Shown here in pieces: positions 9,839-18,077 of a DNA stretch of 64,000 nucleotides. Under the pieces are notes generated by a model. That model saw nothing but the letters and a program-made list of their open reading frames with translations, made no database searches and was not told the origin of the DNA. The first letter of the stretch is position 1, and every line of letters begins with the position of its first letter. Source of the stretch: Sporosarcina cyprini (GTDB lineage: Bacteria; Bacillota; Bacilli; Bacillales_A; Planococcaceae). The translations under genes and the position numbers were made by a program. The stretch is taken from NCBI RefSeq assembly GCF_022048975.1, contig NZ_JAKMHX010000025.1, forward strand, positions 124,001 through 188,000, in the 5' to 3' direction.

Positions 9839-10324
9839 ATGAATGAGCATACGCGCTATTTGGTGCGAATCGCTTATTTGTATGTGAAGAATTGGTCGAC
9901 TGCCGAAGATATTGTGCAAGAGGTGTTTGTGACCTATTTTCAAAAGAGTGACCAGTTTCGCAAGGATGCATCTCTGAAAACGTATTTGACAAAAATGACG
10001 GCCAATCGGTCAAAGGATTATTTGCGTTCATGGAAGCATAAGAAAGATGTGCTTCTTGGCGCTGCTTTCTCTGCTACTAAAGGAGCGGAGGATGAATTGC
10101 TGGAACAGGAGCAGCTGATGTCTCTTCGGAAGCATCTTTTCCAGCTGCCGCTGAAGTACCGTGAGCCGTTGATTTTATATTATTACGACGAGCAGTCCAT
10201 CGCAGAAATCGCAAGTTATTTGGAGCTCAATGAAAATACGGTGAAAACGAGATTGCGGAGAGCGAAACAGCAGCTGAAGGAGTTCTTTGAGGAAGAGGAC
10301 GAGGAGGTGATGAACAATGAGTGA
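9839..10324 (+). CDS. ECF-family RNA polymerase sigma factor
   Basis: About 161 residues from the ATG at 9839, which has GGAG at proper spacing; an in-frame ATG at 9818 has no good site and would add seven residues. Region 2 is seen as YLVRIAYLYVKNWSTAEDIV with QEVFVTYF, and region 4 as RKHLFQLPLKYREPLILYYY followed by the helix-turn-helix SIAEIASYLELNENTVKTRL. It directs core polymerase to stress promoters. It overlaps the following membrane gene by eight bases, the usual sigma/anti-sigma coupling, and an ECF-type promoter lies upstream. Confidence 0.93.
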   Translation: MNEHTRYLVRIAYLYVKNWSTAEDIVQEVFVTYFQKSDQFRKDASLKTYLTKMTANRSKDYLRSWKHKKDVLLGAAFSATKGAEDELLEQEQLMSLRKHLFQLPLKYREPLILYYYDEQSIAEIASYLELNENTVKTRLRRAKQQLKEFFEEEDEEVMNNE

Positions 10325-11387
10325 TATGAAACGCAAATTGGATCGGATGATGGGGGACACCTCCGAGCAGGAAAGGCGCATCAAACAAGGTGTGCAAAAT
10401 AGATTACGGCCGTCTGCCAGAAAGTCTTCGTGGAAGGTGGCGATGGTCTCCGTAGCGCTGCCGGCCGTCGCGCTGCTACTATTCTTTTCAATGAACCCTG
10501 CCAATCTGTTTTCTTCTGATCAGGGACCTGGAACGCCGTATGATCCGCTGGACGATTTGGCGCAGATCTCTGCTTTTCAAAAAAAGCAGCAACTATCCGC
10601 TGTCGATGTTGAGGAATTTGCCAAACTGCCGAATTTTGATGTAGTGGATGGCTTGTATTACGTGGATCCTGTACCTTTCAGCAGGAAAGGAAGTTCTGAA
10701 ACGTTCCATACAGTTATCGAACGCAAAGCCGATATCTACGATCGTGCAGCCTACCAGGCGGGCGATGTGGTTCGGACAATGACCGATACGACAAGTCATT
10801 TGCCGACGTATAAAGATGTCTATTATGAAGTGATTGCGGTACCGGGAGACCGGGTTAAGTTGCAGGACGGAGTGCTGAAGATTAATGGCAAGCCTCTCGA
10901 ATCCGAACTGATGGATCGTTACAAAGAGCAGAACGTGCGAATTGCAGGAGGGTATGATCAAGTGCTGAATGCAAGGGAGTATCTTCTCCTGAACCATTTC
11001 CCGGCGGATCGAACAGTTCAGGGAGCGACCATCACGCCTGTACATAAAATTTATGGACAAGTGGCCGGCATCGCAACAGAAGAGCGCACGACTTCGATTT
11101 ATATGGATTATCTGGCAGATCGGCAGGATGGCGTCTACTCGCCGGAGCAATATTTTGATCTGTATTTGTATGATACACTGCTGGGTGACAAGAGATGGCC
11201 ACAGCCTTCTGCATTTGCTGGCACAACCCGGTTAGGGGAATTATTTGTGGAGGCGTCTTATCGGAACGCGACGCAAGCTGGCGATCATATTGAAATCCGC
11301 TATCAGTATGGACGGGAAGGTGTCGCGGACCGAACGTTTTCTATGACGCAGGATCCAGGCTCTGGTCAGTGGATGATTGAACAATAG
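10317..11387 (+). CDS. Probable membrane anti-sigma factor with a degenerate signal-peptidase-like domain
   Basis: A 356-residue protein. Residues 1-40 are charged and presumably cytoplasmic, where they would bind the sigma factor. One membrane segment follows (AMVSVALPAVALLLFFSM, about 42-60), and the rest is extracellular. Residues about 140-260 look like a type I signal peptidase (S26) fold: YQAGDVV, then YYEVIAVPGDRVKLQDGVLK with INGKPL, then EYLLLNHFPADRTVQGATIT. In SipS the matching strand is VKRIIGLPGD with the catalytic Lys; here that Lys position is Tyr, and no SMxPT serine motif is present. The domain is therefore probably a binding or sensing module. Anti-sigma function is inferred from the overlap with the sigma gene. 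Confidence 0.75.
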   Translation: MSDMKRKLDRMMGDTSEQERRIKQGVQNRLRPSARKSSWKVAMVSVALPAVALLLFFSMNPANLFSSDQGPGTPYDPLDDLAQISAFQKKQQLSAVDVEEFAKLPNFDVVDGLYYVDPVPFSRKGSSETFHTVIERKADIYDRAAYQAGDVVRTMTDTTSHLPTYKDVYYEVIAVPGDRVKLQDGVLKINGKPLESELMDRYKEQNVRIAGGYDQVLNAREYLLLNHFPADRTVQGATITPVHKIYGQVAGIATEERTTSIYMDYLADRQDGVYSPEQYFDLYLYDTLLGDKRWPQPSAFAGTTRLGELFVEASYRNATQAGDHIEIRYQYGREGVADRTFSMTQDPGSGQWMIEQ

Positions 11388-11700
11388 GAAAGGAACCGGA
11401 AAGGGGGTGGTTACCGTACTGGCTTCCGAGTGTCACGATCTTTTGTAAACCAGTTTGGCGCTGTCGAGTAGAACAAGCCGTCAACCAACCGCTCATGATA
11501 TATGGCATGTCAACCTGGTTTGCAACGTTTACTAGTGTGATTCGTAACACGATATGCAGCATTTCATTAGGGAAAGCTGCTCATGGGAGTTGTGTTACGA
11601 TAATCCGTAGGAAGCCAAGCAGTCTGCCTTGCAAGGAAAATTGTAATAGTTGTATGTCCGTCAAGACATTGGATACTTGAGAACCTCATACCACGGTTTT
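11388..11700. other. 313-base stretch without a recognised gene
   Basis: Short open frames exist here (for example 11495-11680), but none has a ribosome binding site or recognisable similarity. A fused long 3' untranslated region of the anti-sigma gene is the simplest reading. Confidence 0.4.
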
Positions 11701-11708
11701 AAGATAGT

Positions 11709-11755
11709 CCGCCGGCTTTGTTCATGATTCATGGAACAAGCCGGCGGAATTTTTT
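11709..11755 (+). terminator. Strong terminator of the sigma/anti-sigma operon
   Basis: A GC-rich stem of about 14 bp, CCGCCGGCTT at 11709 pairing with AAGCCGGCGG ending at 11747, followed by a T-rich tail. Confidence 0.85.
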
Positions 11756-11878
11756 GTTTGGTTCGGACGGTTAGAAGAAGCAGCCGTACTAATGAAACAA
11801 GAGCATTCCGGGGGATCTAAAGCACCTCAAAGACCCGAACCATCCCACGCGAATTCTTTCTTCTTTCAAATAACCCTT

Positions 11879-12068
11879 TCCGTGCATAAGAAGTGCCACC
11901 GCGCATAAGTCCCTTCTACCCGAGCATAAGGAGTTGCCACCCGCGCATAAGTCCTCTCCACCCGAGCATAAGGAGCTGCCACCCGCGCATAAGTCCTCTC
12001 CACCCGAGCATAAGGAGCTGCCACCCGCGCATAAGTCCCCTCCACCCGAGCATAAGGAGCTGTCACCC
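11879..12068. repeat. 21-bp tandem repeat array (nine units, two alternating types)
   Basis: Units alternate between CGCGCATAAGTCCTCTCCACC and CGAGCATAAGGAGCTGCCACC types, giving a 42-bp higher-order period. Because 21 is divisible by three, the array stays open in several frames and makes low-complexity open frames on both strands. These have no ribosome binding site, so I read the array as non-coding intergenic repeat DNA. Confidence 0.8.
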
Positions 12069-12454
12069 ATGCCTACCCCTCCGTTTCCAAGCGTGTTCCA
12101 GCTCCATCCCTACCAGCTGACTGGTTTATTCCGTCTGCTGCCCCCTGCTCAAAAAAATTTAAAACGAACGAGCAACTCTTCATGAAATACACGGAATGTT
12201 TGCCTGCCCCTGAAATAACAGCTTTTTTGAGCTGCTGAGTGAACCATCAACAGGAGAAAAGAAGCACCTGAGCTACCATTTCCTCATACTTTCGATGTGA
12301 TTTTTCCTCTCTTTGTCAGGATTTTCTATTGTAAAATATCGAAATTAAGATAAAATAATTTACTATGTTCAAGCAATGAATCATGTCGAAATGAAAACGG
12401 ATTCATTCTTGAATACGGCATTTATTCTGATTATAGAAAGCGAAGTGTTTCAAC
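12069..12454. other. Intergenic region before the AGCS symporter
   Basis: No gene recognised. It holds a small hairpin CAGC-TTTTTTGA-GCTG near 12212-12227 and an AT-rich promoter-like segment around 12330-12365. No T-box or glycine riboswitch consensus was found. The symporter start at 12455 lacks a strong ribosome binding site. Confidence 0.35.
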
Positions 12455-13864
12455 ATGTATGACATCTATGAGAGTTTTATTGGCAGTTTCAGTACGTGGT
12501 TGTATAGTTACATTCTCATTATCTTGTTAATTGGTGCAGGTTTGTATTTTACAATTCGTACAAAGTTTGTTCAGTTCCGTTTCTTTAAAGAGTCGATCAA
12601 GCTGGTCGCAGAGCCGAAAGAGGACAAAAACTCGATTTCCGCATTTGAGGCACTGATGGTATCCACTGCCTCCCGCGTTGGTGTCGGTAACATTGCAGGG
12701 GTTTCCACTGCGATTGTGTTAGGGGGCGCAGGCTCTGTATTTTGGATGTGGATGATCGCCATTATCGGAGGCGCATCGGCATTTATTGAAAGTACTTTGG
12801 CTCAAATCTACAAAGTGCGCGATAAGGACGGAGGCTCGTATGGTGGGCCGGCTTATTATATCCAAGCTGCACTGAAGAGCCGTTTCTTAGGCGTTGTCTT
12901 CGCAGTTGCCTTGATTTTGACGTATATGGGCGGTTTCAACATGGTTGCCGCTTTTAATATTTCTTCTGCATTTGAAGGTTTTGGCTTTTATAATTCTTCT
13001 ACGCCATTGATTGTTGGTGCCATTTTGGCGGTTCTTACAGGTTTGAGTATTTTTAGAGGCGGCAAAACGCTGAGCAAGATTACGAGTATCCTCGTTCCTG
13101 TCATGGCGATTTCTTATATTGTCGTTGCATTGGTCATTGTAGTGACTCACTTGAACCTTGTGCCAAGCATGTTTGTCTCTATCTTTGAACAAGCATTTGA
13201 TTTCAAATCCGCATTTGGCGGTTTTGCAGGTTCTGCTATTATGTACGGTATTAAACGCGGTCTTTATTCAAACGAAGCAGGGGTAGGTTCTGCTCCGAAC
13301 GCTGCGGCATCTGCAAGTGTATCTCACCCGGCGAAACAAGGGCTTGTCCAAATGCTATCTGTTTTCATCGATACTTTGTTAATTTGTACAGCTACAGCTT
13401 TCATGCTTTTAAGCTCTGGGGTTACACCGACAGAGGAATTGAAAGGTGTGCCATTTGCGCAGGCGGCAGTTTCTACAACATTTGGTGATTTCGGTATTTG
13501 GTTCATTACTTTTGCGTTATTCTGTTTCGCATTTACATCGATTATCGGGAACTTCTTCTACGCGGAATCGAATCTTAAGTACCTGAACAAGAAGAATGTA
13601 GGGAAGACAGGGCTGATGATCTTCCGTTTAGCTGCTGTCGTTATTGTATTCTTCGGAGCACAGCTCGACTTCTCCATTGCATGGGATACAGCGGATGTAT
13701 TGATGGGAATTATGGCTTTGATCAACATTCCAATCATCTTGGTTCTTGGACGCACGGCCTTCAAATGTTTGGATGATTATACGAAGCAGAAGAAGGAAGG
13801 CAAAAACCCGGTCTTCAAAGCGAAGTCGATCGGGCTTAAAGAGAAAACAGATTTCTGGAATTAA
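12455..13864 (+). CDS. Sodium:alanine symporter family (AGCS) amino-acid transporter
   Basis: A 469-residue membrane protein with about ten helices, imports alanine, glycine or related small amino acids with sodium. Family marks are STASRVGVGNIAGVSTAIVL, GGPAYYIQAAL, and the signature GIKRGLYSNEAGVGSAPNAA near residue 268. The gene is 23 bases before a PLP-dependent racemase and very likely cotranscribed with it, so the transported amino acid may be the racemase substrate. Start chosen at the only suitable ATG although its ribosome binding site is weak. Confidence 0.93.
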   Translation: MYDIYESFIGSFSTWLYSYILIILLIGAGLYFTIRTKFVQFRFFKESIKLVAEPKEDKNSISAFEALMVSTASRVGVGNIAGVSTAIVLGGAGSVFWMWMIAIIGGASAFIESTLAQIYKVRDKDGGSYGGPAYYIQAALKSRFLGVVFAVALILTYMGGFNMVAAFNISSAFEGFGFYNSSTPLIVGAILAVLTGLSIFRGGKTLSKITSILVPVMAISYIVVALVIVVTHLNLVPSMFVSIFEQAFDFKSAFGGFAGSAIMYGIKRGLYSNEAGVGSAPNAAASASVSHPAKQGLVQMLSVFIDTLLICTATAFMLLSSGVTPTEELKGVPFAQAAVSTTFGDFGIWFITFALFCFAFTSIIGNFFYAESNLKYLNKKNVGKTGLMIFRLAAVVIVFFGAQLDFSIAWDTADVLMGIMALINIPIILVLGRTAFKCLDDYTKQKKEGKNPVFKAKSIGLKEKTDFWN

Positions 13865-13887
13865 ATTCGGATTAGAGGGTTTGTACC

Positions 13888-14952
13888 ATGTATCCATTGG
13901 TTTGTGTGAATAAACAACATCTGCTTGAAAATGTCCGTGCAGTTACGGCACTTTGTGCAGAGAAACATATAGAAGTAACAGGTGTAACAAAAGTGTTTGG
14001 CGCTGATCCGGAAATCGCACGTGTTTATGTGGAAGGCGGCGTGAAGCGGCTTGGTGATTCTCGAATAGAGAACTTGAAGCAATTGCAAGGCGTAGAGGCA
14101 GAGAAATGGCTGATTCGTCCGCCGATGCTGTCGGAGGTCGAAGATCTGGTTGCCTTTGCGGATGCTTCACTAAATTCGGAGCTTGTTACCATTCAGGCGA
14201 TTAGTGATGCCGCGCTGAAAAAGGGCACACAGCATCGCATTATTCTGATGGTGGACCTTGGTGATATTCGAGAAGGCTTTATTGACCATGATGAGCTCCT
14301 CGAAGTAGCAGCAGAGACCGAAAAAATGCCTGGCGTCCATCTGTACGGCATCGGTGTGAACCTGACTTGTTTTTCATTCGTCCAATCCGATGAAGAAAAG
14401 ATGGAGACGCTTGCGAGAGTAGCGGCCGCCATTAGCGAACGGATCGGTAGAGAGTTGGAAGTGGTCAGCGGCGGGAATTCGGCTACGCTGGATCTCATGT
14501 TGCGAGATGGCATCCCGGCCCGCGTCAATAATTTACGGCTGGGCGAATCGCTCCTATTCGGTAAGGAACGGGCTAAGTATACGTATTTGCCTGGAACTCA
14601 CCGAGACGTTTTCACTCTTCAATGTGAGATTGTTGAAGTAAAAGAGAAGCCTTCTATGCCATGGGGAGAAATTGGCGTTGATTCGTATGGAAATACGCCG
14701 TCTTTCATTGATAGAGGCATGAGGAAAAAAGCGATTTGCGCAATTGGTAAGCAAGACTTTGATGTGGAAACATCGACAGCCACTGATCCTGGACTTATTG
14801 TACTCGGAGCCAGCTCCGACCATCTGATGGTAGATGTGACGGACAGCGAAAAGGACTACCAGGTCGGGGATCTCATCGAGTTTCAATTAGGGTATTTTTC
14901 CACGATGCGAGCCTTTACTTCCAAGTATGTGACGAAGCAATATATAGGGTAA
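13888..14952 (+). CDS. PLP-dependent alanine/ornithine racemase-family enzyme
   Basis: A 354-residue protein with an alanine racemase N-terminal TIM barrel. The PLP Lys is in VTGVTKVFGADPEIA (about residue 35), and the phosphate-binding region is VVSGGNSATLDLM. It lacks a standard Alr C-terminal Tyr loop and matches better the ornithine racemase/YhfX-like group (motifs LGDSRIENLKQL, LMVDLGDIREGF, LRLGESLLFG). It interconverts an L- and D-amino acid in the cytosol. Its operon partner is an AGCS symporter, hinting at use of a small or basic amino acid. A strong terminator follows. Confidence 0.85.
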   Translation: MYPLVCVNKQHLLENVRAVTALCAEKHIEVTGVTKVFGADPEIARVYVEGGVKRLGDSRIENLKQLQGVEAEKWLIRPPMLSEVEDLVAFADASLNSELVTIQAISDAALKKGTQHRIILMVDLGDIREGFIDHDELLEVAAETEKMPGVHLYGIGVNLTCFSFVQSDEEKMETLARVAAAISERIGRELEVVSGGNSATLDLMLRDGIPARVNNLRLGESLLFGKERAKYTYLPGTHRDVFTLQCEIVEVKEKPSMPWGEIGVDSYGNTPSFIDRGMRKKAICAIGKQDFDVETSTATDPGLIVLGASSDHLMVDVTDSEKDYQVGDLIEFQLGYFSTMRAFTSKYVTKQYIG

Positions 14953-14959
14953 GCGGAAG

Positions 14960-14994
14960 ACACCAGACGACAAGTGAGCGTCTGGTGTTTTTTT
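14960..14994 (+). terminator. Terminator after the racemase
   Basis: Perfect 10-bp stem ACACCAGACG/CGTCTGGTGT with a nine-base loop and a run of T. Confidence 0.88.
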
Positions 14995-15135
14995 ATGGTG
15001 GAATGCCTTACAATAACCTGCATGCAAAGTTCCAAGATAGTGGAACATTCCTGCGGGATTTTTGTATAATAGGAAGGCTGGCACTTGCCATGAACGTAAT
15101 TGTGCAAGGACAAGTCAACTAGGAGAGGGTTTATT

Positions 15136-16128
15136 ATGACAAACGATAATTTCTGGCTCGATTTACCGAAGCCGTTTTTTATATTGGCACCTATGGAAGA
15201 TGTGACGGATGTGGTGTTTCGCCATGTCGTAAGTGAAGCGGCACGTCCAGATGTGTTTTTCACAGAGTTTACGAATACGGAGAGCTTTTGCCATCCGGAA
15301 GGGATTTTCAGTGTCCGCGGCCGTCTGACATTTACAGAAGATGAGCAGCCGATTGTAGCGCATATTTGGGGGGACAAGCCGGATCATTTTCGTGAGATGA
15401 GCATCGGGATGGCGGAAATGGGCTTTAAAGGTGTGGACATCAATATGGGCTGTCCGGTGCCGAACGTCGCTTCGAAAGGGAAGGGTAGCGGGTTAATCAA
15501 TCATCCCGAGACGGCAGCCGCGATCATTCAGGCCGCGAAAGCAGGCGGATTACCAGTCAGCGTGAAAACGCGTCTGGGCTACACGGAAGTGGACGAATGG
15601 CGGGATTGGCTGACGCATGTCCTGAAGCAAGATATCGCCAATCTGTCCATCCATCTGCGCACGCGAAAAGAAATGAGTAATGTTGATGCACACTGGGAAT
15701 TGATCCCGGAGATTAAAAAGCTGCGGGATGAGATTGCACCGCACACCATGTTGACGATCAATGGAGATATTCCGGACCGCGAGAAGGGCATGGAGCTCGC
15801 GTTGAAGTATGGCGTGGATGGCGTCATGATCGGGCGTGGTATTTTCAAAAACCCGTTCGCCTTTGAGGTGGAAAAGCGGGAGCATAGCCCTGAGGAATTG
15901 CTCGATCTCTTGCGGCTTCATCTTGACTTGTTTGATAAATACTCAGACGAACTAGAGCCGCGTCCATTCAAACCGCTACGCCGCTTTTTCAAGATTTATG
16001 TGAAGGGGTTCCGGGGAGCGAGCGAGCTGCGCCATCAATTAATGGATACGAGCTCGACGGATGAAGTGCGGGAGATGCTTGCGGAGTTTCAATCTAAAAT
16101 TAATCTGACGGAATCAATAGAAGAATAA
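15136..16128 (+). CDS. tRNA-dihydrouridine synthase
   Basis: FMN-dependent enzyme that reduces uridines in tRNA D-loops. The start at 15136 is preferred over an upstream in-frame ATG (15100) because AGGAGAGGG precedes it; it gives 330 residues. Motifs: [18 protein letters not shown] at the N-terminus, [20 protein letters not shown] with the catalytic Cys, [24 protein letters not shown], and [15 protein letters not shown] for FMN phosphate binding. A terminator precedes and another follows it, so it is monocistronic. The Dus subgroup cannot be fixed by eye. Confidence 0.95.
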   Translation: MTNDNFWLDLPKPFFILAPMEDVTDVVFRHVVSEAARPDVFFTEFTNTESFCHPEGIFSVRGRLTFTEDEQPIVAHIWGDKPDHFREMSIGMAEMGFKGVDINMGCPVPNVASKGKGSGLINHPETAAAIIQAAKAGGLPVSVKTRLGYTEVDEWRDWLTHVLKQDIANLSIHLRTRKEMSNVDAHWELIPEIKKLRDEIAPHTMLTINGDIPDREKGMELALKYGVDGVMIGRGIFKNPFAFEVEKREHSPEELLDLLRLHLDLFDKYSDELEPRPFKPLRRFFKIYVKGFRGASELRHQLMDTSSTDEVREMLAEFQSKINLTESIEE

Positions 16129-16131
16129 TGG

Positions 16132-16180
16132 CAACAGGCACTCTCTGACGACAACTCAAGGAGTGCCTGTTGTTTGTTTT
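16132..16180 (+). terminator. Terminator of the dihydrouridine synthase gene
   Basis: CAACAGGCACT (16132-16142) pairs with AGTGCCTGTTG (16162-16172), followed by a T-rich tail. Confidence 0.85.
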
Positions 16181-16186
16181 TCTCTT

Positions 16187-16212
16187 TGAAACTTTGCCGG
16201 ACTTTATTCGTA
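16187..16212 (+). promoter_or_regulatory. ECF-type promoter upstream of the small membrane protein
   Basis: TGAAAC (16187-16192), exactly 16 bases, then CGTA (16209-16212): a close match to the SigW/SigX class. It lies 29 bases before the start codon at 16241, at the right place to drive that gene. Confidence 0.75.
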
Positions 16213-16240
16213 TCCAATACTAACGGTGGGGGGATGAGAA

Positions 16241-16831
16241 ATGAGGAGAAAAGGTGCAAGGTCGACAGAAGAGGAGAATAACAAAAGGCAGCGAATTTCT
16301 TTTATTATCCTGATGATCACGATTGTTCTTACTTTTATAGCAGCTGGTCTTCTTACGGTGAATTGGTTTATTGTGAAAGATCTATATACCGGGTTTGTCA
16401 TTAACTTCGTAGGAACGTCGTTTCTCATTGCGGCGGGCTTGGGGCTTTGCTCATTCTTCCTTTATCTTTACACTGTAATCGTCTTTAAAAATCCGCAGCG
16501 TCTCAAAAAGTCTTCTGTTGTTAAGTTTGTGATTGGCTGGATTATCACGATACTCGTTACGATAACCATCTTCCTGTTTGGGGCCAATGAAACAAAAAAG
16601 TCCATGCAGGATATAAAAGCTTATGCTAATGAAAAATGGATAGTAAAGGACTTGGCGGTGACGGATGTATATCGAGGATCTGCAACCTCTAAGATAACCC
16701 TTGTTGAAACGACCGAAGGTGAAATGGTTATTCATTGGGAGAGGTTTCTCATACAGCAGGGACAGACGTATCGTTTTACTTATTTGGATGCTACTAAAAC
16801 AATCATTGACGTTGAAATGATTTCAAATTAA
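16241..16831 (+). CDS. Small three-helix membrane protein, likely ECF-sigma regulated
   Basis: A 196-residue protein of unknown family. After a charged N-terminus (MRRKGARSTEEENNKRQR) there are three predicted membrane segments at roughly 19-42, 52-80 and 94-114. A polar C-terminal domain of about 80 residues rich in beta-type sequence follows. The promoter just upstream has the TGAAAC-N16-CGTA form of ECF sigma factors, so a cell-envelope stress role is plausible. Nothing else hints at its biochemistry. Confidence 0.75.
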   Translation: MRRKGARSTEEENNKRQRISFIILMITIVLTFIAAGLLTVNWFIVKDLYTGFVINFVGTSFLIAAGLGLCSFFLYLYTVIVFKNPQRLKKSSVVKFVIGWIITILVTITIFLFGANETKKSMQDIKAYANEKWIVKDLAVTDVYRGSATSKITLVETTEGEMVIHWERFLIQQGQTYRFTYLDATKTIIDVEMISN

Positions 16832-16857
16832 GTGATAGGCAACATATCTTTAGAAAA

Positions 16858-16897
16858 ATGCCAGGCGCTCAATTAATGAGTGCCTGGCATCTTTTTA
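16858..16897. terminator. Bidirectional terminator between convergent genes
   Basis: A 14-base stem (16858-16871 with 16877-16890, one G-U) around ATGCCAGGCGCTCA, with T-rich flanks on both sides. Almost the same stem occurs again at 27223-27268. Confidence 0.85.
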
Positions 16898-16899
16898 TG

Positions 16900-17949
16900 T
16901 TAGATCTTCCCGATGAAGCGGAGCCGATCGACGTTCTCCTGATCGAATGAACCATCTAAAATCGCCTGGACATCCTTCAATGTTTCCTGTAGTGATACAG
17001 ATTCCCCTTGTTTCTTCGTAAATTCCTCTGCTACGTAAAATGGCTGAGTCAAATACGCTTCAAGACGTTCGCCGCGTGTAAAGGTCATTACTTCTGAAGC
17101 TGGCAGTTTTTCCAACCCATTTACATTGACGAGTGAGCGTAATTCCCGGTAACGCCGAAGCAGTTTCTGTGCTCTTTGCTGGATAATGAAGTGGTTTTGG
17201 TCCATATGTGCACCTTCTAGCACAGACGAAGTGGAACTGATTGGATCTACTGCCGGATAGCAATGGCGTGCTGAAAGATCCGCATCGAACTGCCATAGCG
17301 TTTCAAGCGGTCCATACGGAAGATCTTCGTCCACTGCATTTCCTGTTAAGTCCAATAAGAAAGTTGTCACGGAGTCGATACCAATTTGCTGCAGCCGCTC
17401 TTGCATGTCGTAGATGTCTCCTGATACGACGTGGCTTCGATCTGCTGCGAATGCGATTTCTTTTTCGCTTCCTAGCGCAGCGATCTTCTCGTATGTTTCA
17501 TCAATTGAATGAGTCACTAGCTCAGCGTTTCCTAGAACGTCAGCGAGCTCGGGATATTCCCCTTGCGGCATGAGCAGAATGGTCGAAACCCCTTGCGCTT
17601 TCAAACGATAAAAGATTTCACTCAGTACAACAAGCTGCCCCATGTTTTTTCGTGCGACTAATCCAACGGTGCCGCCTTTCGCAAGTGGTGCAAAAAGATC
17701 CAGCGTCTTGATTTTCGTTTCGATCATCTCGATTTTCTCCCCTCTGATAATCAATTCATCCAAACTGCAGCCCGCTAAATCCGCCAGGGCTACAAGCGTG
17801 CGCACTTCCGACTTGCCGACAGAGATTTTCCCCGTGCATAAATTCGATACTGTGGCTGGCCGCAACCCGACTGCTTTTGCGGCACTCGTCAAATTCGGCA
17901 CCCGTCTTCTTAGCAATGAAACATTTAAACGTAAACTTTCATTTTCCAA
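16900..17949 (-). CDS. XRE-type regulator fused to a degenerate F1-ATPase beta-subunit domain
   Basis: A 349-residue protein from a TTG start behind AGGGGGTGA (an in-frame GTG at 17958 overlaps that ribosome site). Residues 8-68 form an XRE-like helix-turn-helix (LTSAAKAVGLRPATVSNLCT). From residue 76 the protein follows the ATP synthase beta subunit AtpD: IKTLDLFAPLAKGGTVGLVA matches the AtpD segment before and through the P-loop, YPAVDPISSTS (231-241) is a near-exact beta signature, and RGERLEAYLTQPFYVAEEFT through LRFIGKI matches the C-terminal bundle. The P-loop GGAGVGKT is replaced by ARKNMGQL (99-106), so Lys and Thr are lost; the Walker B Asp may survive (FLLDLTG, D200). The AtpD N-terminal barrel is replaced by the DNA-binding domain. 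ATP hydrolysis is therefore unlikely; nucleotide or partner sensing is a guess. Two matching dyads lie upstream. Confidence 0.88.
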   Translation of the reverse strand: MENESLRLNVSLLRRRVPNLTSAAKAVGLRPATVSNLCTGKISVGKSEVRTLVALADLAGCSLDELIIRGEKIEMIETKIKTLDLFAPLAKGGTVGLVARKNMGQLVVLSEIFYRLKAQGVSTILLMPQGEYPELADVLGNAELVTHSIDETYEKIAALGSEKEIAFAADRSHVVSGDIYDMQERLQQIGIDSVTTFLLDLTGNAVDEDLPYGPLETLWQFDADLSARHCYPAVDPISSTSSVLEGAHMDQNHFIIQQRAQKLLRRYRELRSLVNVNGLEKLPASEVMTFTRGERLEAYLTQPFYVAEEFTKKQGESVSLQETLKDVQAILDGSFDQENVDRLRFIGKI

Positions 17950-17963
17950 TTTATTCACCCCCT

Positions 17964-17981
17964 ATTACTCTATATAGTAAT
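17964..17981. promoter_or_regulatory. Operator-like dyad 1, ATTAC-N8-GTAAT
   Basis: ATTAC (17964-17968) and GTAAT (17977-17981) with eight bases between. The dyad lies just upstream of the start of the XRE/F1-beta regulator. The same layout recurs 45 bases further upstream, suggesting an autoregulatory operator pair. Confidence 0.6.
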
Positions 17982-18006
17982 AAAATTTACACTACAAAGC
18001 AAACTG

Positions 18007-18028
18007 TAATTACCTTATAGCGTAATTA
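18007..18028. promoter_or_regulatory. Operator-like dyad 2, extended TAATTAC-N8-GTAATTA
   Basis: Seven-base perfect arms (18007-18013 and 18022-18028) around an eight-base spacer. It contains the same ATTAC-N8-GTAAT core as the dyad at 17964. The 45-base centre-to-centre distance is a little over four helical turns, so the sites are nearly on one face. Confidence 0.6.
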
Positions 18029-18077
18029 TTTTTACGTTATCATCTATTTTCGAATTAACGTAGTGTTTTATTGGCAA

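Noticed and set aside
11495-11680. 61-codon frame after the anti-sigma gene
   Set aside because: No ribosome site, odd composition and no similarity; more likely untranslated RNA.
11789-12185. Overlapping repeat-coding open frames on both strands (CAGGSSLCSGGEDL, YARVEGTYARV, PPEHKELPPAHK types)
   Set aside because: All derive from the 21-bp array, which stays open because 21 is a multiple of three. No initiation signals.
12200-12454. Riboswitch or T-box before the AGCS symporter
   Set aside because: No AGGGUGGNACCGCG-type T-box element and no glycine riboswitch core could be found.
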